This document shows positions 7,102-13,512 of a stretch of DNA of 13,521 bases, piece after piece (within the stretch, counting starts at the first letter, position 1; each line of letters starts with the position of its first letter). Below the pieces are notes generated by a model. It was not told where the DNA came from and searched no databases. It worked only from the letters and a program-made list of their open reading frames with translations. The position numbers and the translations under genes are program-made. The stretch is from CG1-02-33-12 sp964403775 (lineage in GTDB: Archaea > Nanobdellota > Nanobdellia > Woesearchaeales > CG1-02-33-12). The DNA lies in the NCBI GenBank assembly GCA_964403775.1, contig CAYOHL010000022.1, positions 1 to 13,521 of the forward strand. Direction: 5' to 3'.

Positions 7102-7968
7102 ATGAAAGAAATTAAAAAACAAGAAAATCTGGTTTATAGTGGAAAATCAAAAGAAGTTTATGAGATACTTGATGGAACATATGCTGGAAAATATCGATTT
7201 GTTTTCACTGACAGGGTTACTGGTTACATTGATGATAAAGGAAATTTTAATCCTGATCCTGGGAGTGATAAGGTTGGAGGTATAATTTCTGGAAAAGGTG
7301 AAATAGCTTGCCAAATTGCAACATATTTCTTTGAACTATTAAAAAACAAGGAAATTCCTTCACATTATATTAAAACAATAAACAAAAATGAGATGGTTGT
7401 TGAGCCAGCAATTCTTTTCAGCATGCCTGCGCAAGCACCCAAGATTAATGGCTCTGCACCACTACAAAACCTTGAATGGGTATGGAGGTATAATGCAGCA
7501 GGCAGTTACTGCATGAGATATCCTTTTGTAAAACCAGGAAAATACCTTGGAGAAAATAAGAAAGATCTTGATTTCCTTGTTGAGGTAACCATAAAGGGAG
7601 AAAAAGACATACCAATTGATAAAGACTCTTTGGCAGCAGCAGGTGTTATGACAAGGAAAGATATTAGTGATGCAGTCAAACTTGTTAAAAATATAGCAAA
7701 AATAGTTTACAAAGAATTTGAATCAAAAGGTTTGCATATAATTGACGGAAAGTTTGAATTAGGAAGACTGAAAAAGGATGGAAAAGTTGTATTAATTGAT
7801 GAGATATCTCCAGATGTTCTTAGAGTATGCAAAGGATATGTTCCTGATGAAAAAAGGGATTGCAGGATTTATATGGAATGCATAGATAAAATAGGTGAAG
7901 GGGGTAAAAACCTGCTGGATCCAAATGAAATTATAAAAATATTCTCAGATAAAAATAAGGGTAGATAA
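7102..7968 (+). CDS. purC: SAICAR synthetase
   Basis: PurC condenses CAIR with aspartate using ATP (step 7), the reaction that follows PurE, whose domain is encoded immediately upstream. The 288-residue protein shows YSGKSKEVY (12-20, the nucleotide-binding start, usually YxGKAKxxY), IPSHYI (85-90), EWVWRYNAAGS (125-135, the VRNxAAGS region), IIDGKFELGR (213-222, usually xxDFKxExG) and DEISPDVLR (233-241, usually DExxPDxxR). The ATG at 7102 is one base after the previous stop. A longer in-frame reading back to 6988 is rejected because the extra 38 residues overlap the PurE domain and resemble nothing in PurC. Confidence 0.93.
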   Translation: MKEIKKQENLVYSGKSKEVYEILDGTYAGKYRFVFTDRVTGYIDDKGNFNPDPGSDKVGGIISGKGEIACQIATYFFELLKNKEIPSHYIKTINKNEMVVEPAILFSMPAQAPKINGSAPLQNLEWVWRYNAAGSYCMRYPFVKPGKYLGENKKDLDFLVEVTIKGEKDIPIDKDSLAAAGVMTRKDISDAVKLVKNIAKIVYKEFESKGLHIIDGKFELGRLKKDGKVVLIDEISPDVLRVCKGYVPDEKRDCRIYMECIDKIGEGGKNLLDPNEIIKIFSDKNKGR

Positions 7969-7970
7969 AA

Positions 7971-8003
7971 ATGGCAAAAAGTATTGGTTGCTTGGGAGGA
8001 TGA
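7971..8003 (+). other. Ten-codon micro-ORF between purC and purL
   Basis: ATG at 7971 lies two bases after the purC stop and opens a frame encoding MAKSIGCLGG that ends with TGA at 8001-8003. Its last codons contain the GGGAGG that serves purL, so a ribosome finishing it would stop six bases before the purL ATG. It could be a translational coupling device, the relic of a lost gene start, or chance. No peptide evidence exists. Confidence 0.25.
7994..7999 (+). promoter_or_regulatory. Ribosome binding site deciding the purL start
   Basis: GGGAGG is separated by 9 bases from the ATG at 8009. The in-frame ATG at 8000 touches it with no spacing and a TTG at 7988 precedes it, so 8009 is chosen. Confidence 0.65.
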
Positions 8004-8008
8004 TTTTT

Positions 8009-10342
8009 ATGTCAAATAATAAAAGTTTTGATTTTAATAAAATGTCAGAGGAAGATTTTATTAATGTAAAAAAGGAAAATGGGCTGGGTTTGATTTTAGA
8101 AGAATTTAGAATGGCCCAAGAGAGATTGGAAAGGCCACTGACTATAACAGAAACATACATCTTAGACAGCCTTTGGTCAGATCACTGCTCATACAAAAAT
8201 GCAAAAAGAAAACTTGAAGAGCTAAAAAATGTCAAAAATAAACACGTATTTTTTAGTGAAAAAAGTGATGCAGGAGCTGTTGAGATTCCGAATACTGGAT
8301 ATGTTTGCGTCTTTAAAATAGAATCGCACAACCATCCCACCCAGGATAATCCTTATGATGGTGCTGCTACAGGTGTCGGAGGGATATTAAGGGATATATT
8401 TGCGATGGGTGCTGAAGTTATTGGAGTGGGGGGTTCTTTAAGGACAGGTCCTGCTGAAAATGCACATTCAAAAAAAATAATAAAAGATGCTATGAAAGGA
8501 GCATCAGACTATTCTAAGATAATGGAAATTCCTTTAATAGACCTTGACCTTTACTGTGATGAATCCTTTAAAACAAATTGTTTGATGAATGTAACAGCAA
8601 TTGGGATATCTAAAAAAGAAGATATTATACCAAATGTAGTACCAAAAGATGCTGTTAACTATAATTTAATTTATATTGGAAAAGCAAGTGCAGGAGCTGC
8701 TGTTGGCGGAGCTTCATTTGCTTCACAATCATTTCAGGAGGAAGAAACAAAAAAAGAGATTGAATTTGGTTCAAATCCATCCTTGGAAAAAGCTACTTTT
8801 AATGTATTTAATAAATTAAAAGAAGAACTAAGGAAAAAAGGTTTGTATTCAGAAATTTCTATGAAAGATATGGGTGCAGCTGGTTTAACCTGCTCAACAG
8901 TGGAGCAGGTTGCTGCAAGAGGTTATGGATGTTTAATAAACACAGACAAAATTCCTAAAGTCAAGAGAAAAGAAGTCAGTGCATTAGAGTTAGCAGTTGG
9001 TGAAGACCAGGAAAGAAATATGATAATAGCTTCACCTGAAGCGACAAAGGTTATTTTAGATATTTTTAACAATGATGAAAATTTCAAAAAACATGGGGGA
9101 AAGGTTGCTGTAATAGGCAAGGTAATTGATAAAGATATGTTCGTTATGTACAATAATGAAAATGTTTACTGTGATATGCCCGCAACCTTAATAACAAATG
9201 CCCCGATATATGAACCAAAAAGCAAAAATAGAAAAATTAAAGCTATAGAGGAGTTTAATGTTGAGAAACCAGAAAATTTAGAAGAAACTATAGTCAATTT
9301 AATAGGTTCTAAAAATATTTATTCAAAAAATGATATATACAAGGTTTTTGATACTGAATTAGATTATGTGATAACAAAACCAAATGAAACAGATGTTTCT
9401 GTGATTGCTCCATTGTTAAATAAAGATGGAAAACAAAAAAAGAAAGGAGTGGCCTTAGTTTTTGGAGGAAAGTCAGTATTTGGAAGAAATGGAACATCAA
9501 GACAACAAGCCTATCTTTCAACTGTTTTAGCAAGGCTTAAGTTAGCAGTTTCTGGACTTAAGCCATTGGCAGCAGTTGATGGATGTAATTATGGAAATCC
9601 TGAAAACCCTTATGATTACAATGATTTTGAAAAAGGAATTGATGGCTTAATTGAAGCTTGTAAAATTCCCCTTTACAATGAAGATGAACCTTTGGCAGTG
9701 GTTGCCGGAAATGTTTCATTAAGGAATACCTATGTGAGCAAAGAAAAGGAAAGTGCAATAGATCCTTCTTTAATTCCAGCTGTTCTTGGATATATAGAGA
9801 ATTATGAGAATGTTGTTACAACAGGACTAAAAAAAGCAGATAATCTTCTTTATCTTGTTGGTAAAATAAAGATGGAGTTTAGGGGATCGGAATATGCAAA
9901 TATGCATAAGAAACAAGGGAAAAACCTGCCTTTTGTATCTCCAGAAGAAGCAGGAAGACTTGAGTATGCTGCACTAGAAGCAGTAGAAAATGGTTTACTG
10001 AAATCAGCAAAGATTATTGAAAATGGTGGCATTGCCGCAGCATTATCAAAGATGATTCTGACAAGTAAGGAGAAGATTGGTGCAGAATTAGAGCTGGATA
10101 GTTTAAGTGATATGAGAGAAGACTATGCATTATTCAGTGAATCTATTGGATATGTTTTAGAGGCAGATAAAAGCAAAGCAAAAGAGCTAGAGAAATTATA
10201 CAGTAAATATGGCTTAGATTTAATAAAAATTGGAAAAACAACAACTGAAAAAAGTTTTTCTGCAAAGTCAAACTATGAAAAAAGATTTGAAATTCCAATT
10301 AGCAGATTAGAAAAAGCCTTTAACAACTCAATTAAATTTTAA
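8009..10342 (+). CDS. purL: Phosphoribosylformylglycinamidine synthase, large (small-PurL type) subunit
   Basis: PurL converts FGAR to FGAM with ATP and ammonia supplied by glutaminase PurQ (step 4). The 777-residue length fits the archaeal and Gram-positive small PurL (about 600-770), not the 1,300-residue fused form. Motifs seen: WSDHCSYK (56-63) with the catalytic-type His59, ESHNHPT (105-111), GAATGVGGILRD (118-129), SMKDMGAAGLTCSTVEQ in the middle, GVALVFGGKSVFGRNGTSRQQA, AVDGCNYGNPENP and VVAGNVSLRNTYV in the second half. This is the tandem PurM-like architecture. The small type normally works with PurS and PurQ; neither is in this window, so they are elsewhere or ammonia is used directly. 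It is preceded by the largest operon gap (40 bases). Confidence 0.95.
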   Translation: MSNNKSFDFNKMSEEDFINVKKENGLGLILEEFRMAQERLERPLTITETYILDSLWSDHCSYKNAKRKLEELKNVKNKHVFFSEKSDAGAVEIPNTGYVCVFKIESHNHPTQDNPYDGAATGVGGILRDIFAMGAEVIGVGGSLRTGPAENAHSKKIIKDAMKGASDYSKIMEIPLIDLDLYCDESFKTNCLMNVTAIGISKKEDIIPNVVPKDAVNYNLIYIGKASAGAAVGGASFASQSFQEEETKKEIEFGSNPSLEKATFNVFNKLKEELRKKGLYSEISMKDMGAAGLTCSTVEQVAARGYGCLINTDKIPKVKRKEVSALELAVGEDQERNMIIASPEATKVILDIFNNDENFKKHGGKVAVIGKVIDKDMFVMYNNENVYCDMPATLITNAPIYEPKSKNRKIKAIEEFNVEKPENLEETIVNLIGSKNIYSKNDIYKVFDTELDYVITKPNETDVSVIAPLLNKDGKQKKKGVALVFGGKSVFGRNGTSRQQAYLSTVLARLKLAVSGLKPLAAVDGCNYGNPENPYDYNDFEKGIDGLIEACKIPLYNEDEPLAVVAGNVSLRNTYVSKEKESAIDPSLIPAVLGYIENYENVVTTGLKKADNLLYLVGKIKMEFRGSEYANMHKKQGKNLPFVSPEEAGRLEYAALEAVENGLLKSAKIIENGGIAAALSKMILTSKEKIGAELELDSLSDMREDYALFSESIGYVLEADKSKAKELEKLYSKYGLDLIKIGKTTTEKSFSAKSNYEKRFEIPISRLEKAFNNSIKF

Positions 10343-10353
10343 GGTGGATGAAA

Positions 10354-11064
10354 ATGACAATACAAAATTTGAAAGGAAAAACAGAAGATAAGATACCTAT
10401 TAAAAATGTTATTGTAAGTGTTTTTGACAAAAATGGTTTAGAAGAACTTATTGTTGGATTAACAGAAATAAATCCAGATATTAGATTTATGTCTACTGGT
10501 GGAACATATAAAAGAATCAAAGATATCTTAGGGAATTCTGCTGAAAATAATCTTATTGAGATTGCTGATTATACTGAATGTCCTGAGATGGAAGGAGGTT
10601 TAGTTAAAACACTACATCCGAAAATTCATGCAGGAATTTTAGGAGAAAGAAATAACCCAGAGCATCAAAGATACCTTGCTGAAGACTTAAATGGAGCAGT
10701 GTATATTGATATGGTAGTTGTAAATCTCTATCCATTTAATGAAGTTATTGCTAATCCAGACACAACCTTTGAAGAGGCAAGATCAAACATTGATATTGGT
10801 GGCCCTACAATGATAAGGGCAGCAGCAAAGAATTTTCCAGGCTGTGCTGTTGTTTGTGATACTAAAGATTATACAAAACTGTTAAAGGGTATTAAAGAGA
10901 ATAGCGGGTATACTACATTTGACCAGAGACTAAATCTAGCGAAAAAAGTGTTTGCATTAACATCAAAGTATGATAATGCTATTGTAAGATACATGGTTAC
11001 AAAGATAGATGAGAGCCCTGAAAAGATAAGAAAATGTTATGAATTTGGTAATGAAGGTAAATAA
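10354..11064 (+). CDS. purH1: IMP cyclohydrolase, stand-alone N-terminal half of PurH
   Basis: This domain closes FAICAR to IMP, the last step. The 236-residue protein is an MGS-fold cyclohydrolase normally fused at the front of PurH. Seen are VSVFDKNGLEEL (21-32), STGGT (47-51), GGLVKTLHPKIHAGIL (81-96), VVVNLYPF (121-128) and NIDIGGPTMIRAAAKN (145-160). In the usual GRVKTLHP the arginine, which contributes to the active site, is replaced here by Leu83 (codon TTA); the following Lys85 and Lys159 are kept. AAGGTGG at 10341-10347 abuts ATG 10348 but is 6 bases from ATG 10354, so the second is chosen (two residues shorter). It ends one base before the formyltransferase gene, in another frame. 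The symbol suffix is only a label. Confidence 0.9.
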   Translation: MTIQNLKGKTEDKIPIKNVIVSVFDKNGLEELIVGLTEINPDIRFMSTGGTYKRIKDILGNSAENNLIEIADYTECPEMEGGLVKTLHPKIHAGILGERNNPEHQRYLAEDLNGAVYIDMVVVNLYPFNEVIANPDTTFEEARSNIDIGGPTMIRAAAKNFPGCAVVCDTKDYTKLLKGIKENSGYTTFDQRLNLAKKVFALTSKYDNAIVRYMVTKIDESPEKIRKCYEFGNEGK

Positions 11065-11065
11065 A

Positions 11066-12205
11066 ATGTCTAAGGAAAAACTAGAAAGATATGGTGAAAA
11101 TCCCCATCAAACAGCATGGATAGAAATCGATGAATCATACAAGGGACCAAATATTGTAAAAAAACAATTGCATGGAATACCTCTTAGCTACAATAATATA
11201 ATAGATGCAAATTCAGCATTAGAGGTAATGTTAGATTTTTACGATAAAAACGCATCTGTTGTAATCAAACATACAAATCCATGTGGTTTAGCAACAGGCG
11301 ATGATTTAACTGAGGCATTTAAGAATGCATGGTATGGTGATGAAGTAAGTGCATTTGGTTCAATTGTAGGATATTCAAATGAGCTTGATGAGAACACAGT
11401 TAAATTATTGAGAGGAAAGTTTGTTGAGGTATTGGTTGCTCCATCATATTCTAAAGAAGCACTAGATTGGATTAAAAAACAAGAATCAAAAGAAGAATTG
11501 CGGGTAATAGAAACAGGTCCATTAGAAGATACTCCTGAATTTATAGAAGAGCATAAAATAAGAGGAGGGACAATTTCACAAACACGGGACAATAGGCTTT
11601 ATCTTTGTGACAGTATTGATGAACTTTTATTAGAGCCAAAGGTTATCCAAGAGCCAAATAGTGGTAATAAATACCTTGTTGGCAATGTAACAGAAAGAAC
11701 TTTTGATGATGATACAAAAGGGCTTATAGAATTTTCAATAATTGCAGGAAAACATACAAAATCAAACGCTATAATTTTAGCGTATGAATATTCTAAAGGG
11801 AGGTATAGAATTCTTGGAATGGGTGCTGGTCAGCCAAACAGAAAGGATTCTGTTGAAAAACTAGCTGGTCCAAAAGCACAGGAGAATTTGATGAGGCAAT
11901 ACTTTAGAGAACAAAGGTTAGGTCCTTACATTACATTTGATAAGATGAACAGGGATACTAAGTACAGGAATAAAACATTTAGGGCAATTAGAAAATACAC
12001 AGAACATATCCTATCTTCAAAAAGAGTAGTTTTGTTTTCAGATGCCTTTTTTCCTTTCAGGGATGGTTTAGATGCAGTAGCAGATTTGGGTGTTAAATAT
12101 GTAATCCAACCAGGCGGTTCTAAAAATGATAATGAACTAATAAAAGCAGCCGACCAACAGGGAGTTGCAATGATCTTTACAGGAATAAGGCATTTCAAAC
12201 ATTAA
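11066..12205 (+). CDS. purH2: AICAR formyltransferase, stand-alone C-terminal half of PurH
   Basis: This enzyme transfers the formyl group of 10-formyl-tetrahydrofolate to AICAR, making FAICAR for the cyclohydrolase encoded just upstream. The 379-residue protein opens with RYGENPHQTAW (8-18), the classic start of the domain, followed by LSYNNIIDANSALE (40-53), IKHTNPCGLATG (67-78) with the catalytic Lys-His pair, and ends with VIQPGGSKNDNELI and FTGIRHFKH. AAGGT at 11054-11058 lies 7 bases before ATG 11066; in-frame ATGs at 11039 and 11051 would overlap purH1 and lack this spacing. Having its own binding site argues for a true gene split and not a sequencing frameshift. Most archaea use PurP here, so a bacterial-type enzyme is notable. 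Its stop overlaps that of the convergent gene. Confidence 0.92.
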   Translation: MSKEKLERYGENPHQTAWIEIDESYKGPNIVKKQLHGIPLSYNNIIDANSALEVMLDFYDKNASVVIKHTNPCGLATGDDLTEAFKNAWYGDEVSAFGSIVGYSNELDENTVKLLRGKFVEVLVAPSYSKEALDWIKKQESKEELRVIETGPLEDTPEFIEEHKIRGGTISQTRDNRLYLCDSIDELLLEPKVIQEPNSGNKYLVGNVTERTFDDDTKGLIEFSIIAGKHTKSNAIILAYEYSKGRYRILGMGAGQPNRKDSVEKLAGPKAQENLMRQYFREQRLGPYITFDKMNRDTKYRNKTFRAIRKYTEHILSSKRVVLFSDAFFPFRDGLDAVADLGVKYVIQPGGSKNDNELIKAADQQGVAMIFTGIRHFKH

Positions 12206-12660
12206 ATCTTCTTGATTATTTCTTTTTCATTAGTTTTTTCAACAGTCTCAAACATTGTTTTGAGGCCGAGCTTTAAGGAGTCCTTGTCGCATATTCTGTC
12301 ATGCACATAAGGGCATATAAACCATTTTGTGTCAAGCTCTGAAAAGGGATTTATAAAAAAGAGCGTCAGTTTCTCGAATTTTATAAGCTTGCTCCAGTTT
12401 TTTATCAGGAAATCAAGGTTTTCCCCTGAGTTTAGCATAACAATATTAATGTTTTTATCCTTGTTTACCCCTTTGATTATGGAATCATCTGCAGTCGGCC
12501 TTACCAAAAACACCTGCTCTTTGTCCTTAAGCTCAACAATAACCTTATCTCGCTCTTCTTTTATATTAGTTATATTCCTAGTCAGTATGTCCTTGTGCCT
12601 TACATAGCCAACAGCCCATTCCCTGAGAAATTTAACTATCACATCTTTTTCTTCTGGCAT
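12202..12660 (-). CDS. Protein of unknown function, 152 residues
   Basis: I do not recognise this family with certainty. The protein is soluble-looking and charged, with no signal peptide or membrane segment. It begins MPEEKDVIVKFLREWAVGY, has an alternating strand-like stretch (DKVIVELKDKEQVFLVRP, about 37-54), a hydrophobic NINIVMLNSGENLDFLI stretch, and a distinctive NPFSELDTKWFICPYVHDRI (about 103-122) that looks like a conserved family core. ATG 12660 is preferred over the GTG two codons upstream because its distance from the TATA box suits a leaderless transcript. The stop TTA/TAA overlaps the end of the AICAR formyltransferase gene on the other strand. Compact DPANN genomes carry many such short conserved unknowns; a nuclease-like fold is only a guess and I do not assign it. 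Confidence 0.7.
   Translation of the reverse strand: MPEEKDVIVKFLREWAVGYVRHKDILTRNITNIKEERDKVIVELKDKEQVFLVRPTADDSIIKGVNKDKNINIVMLNSGENLDFLIKNWSKLIKFEKLTLFFINPFSELDTKWFICPYVHDRICDKDSLKLGLKTMFETVEKTNEKEIIKKI
12216..12239 (+). terminator. T-rich tract, candidate end of the purine operon transcript
   Basis: Right after the last purine stop the plus strand runs through T-rich clusters (TTTCTTTTTC, then GTTTTTTC). Archaeal polymerases stop at such oligo-T stretches without a hairpin. The tract lies inside the 3' end of the convergent gene, so that gene's codons (Glu, Lys and Asn) also explain it. Confidence 0.35.
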
Positions 12661-12680
12661 AAACACGAAAAATATGATTT

Positions 12681-12690
12681 AATTTATATT
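12681..12690 (-). promoter_or_regulatory. TATA box for the 152-residue protein gene
   Basis: On the minus strand this reads AATATAAATT. Its centre is about 25 bases before the ATG at 12660, the archaeal TATA-to-start distance, so the mRNA probably begins at or next to the start codon (leaderless). Confidence 0.55.
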
Positions 12691-12703
12691 CTTTTTGGAA
12701 ACT

Positions 12704-12762
12704 GGCTCTGCTAACTTATTGTTGGCATAATTTACGCAAATTGCTGTTAAGTGAGCTGAGCC
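12704..12762. repeat. 59-nt imperfect palindrome with a nested hairpin
   Basis: GGCTCTGCTAACTTA (12704-12718) faces TAAGTGAGCTGAGCC (12748-12762): 13 of 15 positions pair, with mismatches at 12709/12757 and 12713/12753. Inside, AATTT (12729-12733) pairs with AAATT (12738-12742) around ACGC, and GC 12725-12726 pairs with GC 12743-12744. It lies in the 160-base gap between the two minus-strand genes. It may be a structured RNA, a small mobile element remnant or a regulatory palindrome; nothing in the sequence decides this. Confidence 0.55.
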
Positions 12763-12820
12763 GTAGGCAAGAATGCAGCCGCTAACCAAACAAATTGAAT
12801 AAGAATATTTTTGGTGCAGG

Positions 12821-13186
12821 CTATTTTTTATTCCAATCAACCATTGTGTTATTTCTTTTGGCGTCTTGGATTGTAAATCCGCTTGGGAATCTCTTCTTTA
12901 ATTTTTCTATATTCTCATCCAAAACCTCTTGCATATCCCATCCAAAAAAATTGCAAATCATTGCAGCATACCATAAACAATCTCCGATATTCTCCCGTAT
13001 CCCTTCTTTTTGGTCATTATCATGCGCAAATGTTTTTTTAATGCAAGAAGCAACGTCTCCAGCTTCTCCTGCGATTCCCAAACCCCAAGTTAAAATCTCT
13101 TTTTCAGATGTTTCAAATTTTTTGGCAGTTGCCTTACACAACGATTGATAATCTTTCAGGCTCGAATTTGTTTTTTGTTTTACCAT
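12821..13186 (-). CDS. MazG-like nucleotide pyrophosphohydrolase
   Basis: All-alpha NTP pyrophosphatases of this family hydrolyse nucleoside triphosphates, often damaged or non-canonical ones, to the monophosphate and pyrophosphate. The 121-residue single-domain protein shows WGLGIAGEAGDVASCIKK (34-51), the metal-binding helix with Glu41 and Asp44 (the usual motif is ExxE), then ENIGDCLWYAAMI (65-77) with Glu65 and Asp69 (usual ExxxD/ExxD), and the closing NIEKLKKRFPSGF (92-104), typical of the family. The ATG at 13186 follows a TATA box at leaderless distance. It reads toward the unknown gene, but a promoter and a palindrome separate them, so they are probably separate transcripts. The preferred nucleotide cannot be read from the sequence. 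Confidence 0.87.
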   Translation of the reverse strand: MVKQKTNSSLKDYQSLCKATAKKFETSEKEILTWGLGIAGEAGDVASCIKKTFAHDNDQKEGIRENIGDCLWYAAMICNFFGWDMQEVLDENIEKLKKRFPSGFTIQDAKRNNTMVDWNKK

Positions 13187-13202
13187 AACATTTGATTGAA
13201 CT

Positions 13203-13214
13203 TAAATATTAATA
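13203..13214 (-). promoter_or_regulatory. TATA box for the MazG-like gene
   Basis: On the minus strand the stretch reads TATTAATATTTA, roughly 17-28 bases before the ATG at 13186. This spacing predicts transcription starting at or beside the start codon. No Shine-Dalgarno site lies in between, in keeping with a leaderless mRNA. Confidence 0.45.
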
Positions 13215-13247
13215 AAGTTTTCTTTTTTAGAGTTCTAAACCTTATTC

Positions 13248-13352
13248 ATTTAACATCGCGATCGCTGTTAAATCCTTTTCCTATACGAAGTGTGGGAAAA
13301 TTGCGTCCGCAAAGTAAAATTCTTACTTTCAATAAATCTCTGCGTTAGCAGA
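13248..13352 (+). other. Cluster of five consecutive hairpins, possible structured RNA
   Basis: In order: ATTTAACA (13248-13255) with TGTTAAAT (13266-13273) around TCGCGATCGC; TTTTCCTATAC (13276-13286) with GTGTGGGAAAA (13290-13300) around GAA, 11 pairs of which two are G-U on the plus strand; TTGC with GCAA (13301-13312); AAAGTAA (13311-13317) with TTACTTT (13323-13329); TCTGC with GCAGA (13339-13352) around GTTA. The third and fourth share two bases. The G-U pairs favour a plus-strand RNA. No known RNA family is recognised, and it is not a tRNA. The stretch holds no supportable reading frame. Confidence 0.4.
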
Positions 13353-13361
13353 CTATATTTT

Positions 13362-13450
13362 AGGGGATTTCCGCCGTCGTTTTTTGCTTCTTTTTTCTGA
13401 AAAAATAAGACAGGGGATTTCCGTTGTTTTGCTTCTTTTTCTAAAAGAAG
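13362..13450. repeat. Two direct repeat copies 50 bp apart, each with a T-rich hairpin
   Basis: AGGGGATTTCCG occurs at 13362-13373 and 13412-13423. Each copy is followed by a shared TTTTGCTTCTTTTT segment and a hairpin: CTTCTTTTTT/AAAAAATAAG (13387-13409, one mismatch) in the first and CTTCTTTT/AAAAGAAG (13432-13450, perfect) in the second. They lie upstream of the promoter at 13481. They could be tandem regulatory sites or transcription terminators; the sequence does not decide. Confidence 0.5.
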
Positions 13451-13480
13451 ATTTTTAAAAATACAATTTGAATACGAATT

Positions 13481-13490
13481 ATTTAAATAT
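13481..13490 (+). promoter_or_regulatory. TATA box for a gene leaving the right edge
   Basis: ATTTAAATAT ends 22 bases before the ATG at 13513. This is the spacing of an archaeal leaderless promoter, with transcription starting at about the A of the ATG. Confidence 0.5.
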
Positions 13491-13512
13491 CATTCGCACT
13501 TACTCATTTATA

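Noticed and set aside
11030..11070. Frameshift error splitting a normal PurH
   Set aside because: The second gene has its own ATG with AAGGT 7 bases upstream and the first ends cleanly, so a real split is more likely, though reads should be checked.
12704..12762. tRNA gene
   Set aside because: The stem arrangement does not give a cloverleaf: there is no T-arm GTTC box, no anticodon arm of correct size, and one long stem dominates.
12795..13148. Plus-strand 117-codon frame
   Set aside because: It is the complement of the MazG-like gene, which has clear family motifs on the minus strand.
13362..13450. CRISPR array
   Set aside because: Only two imperfect copies exist, the repeat box is 12 bases and the intervening sequences resemble each other, unlike spacers.
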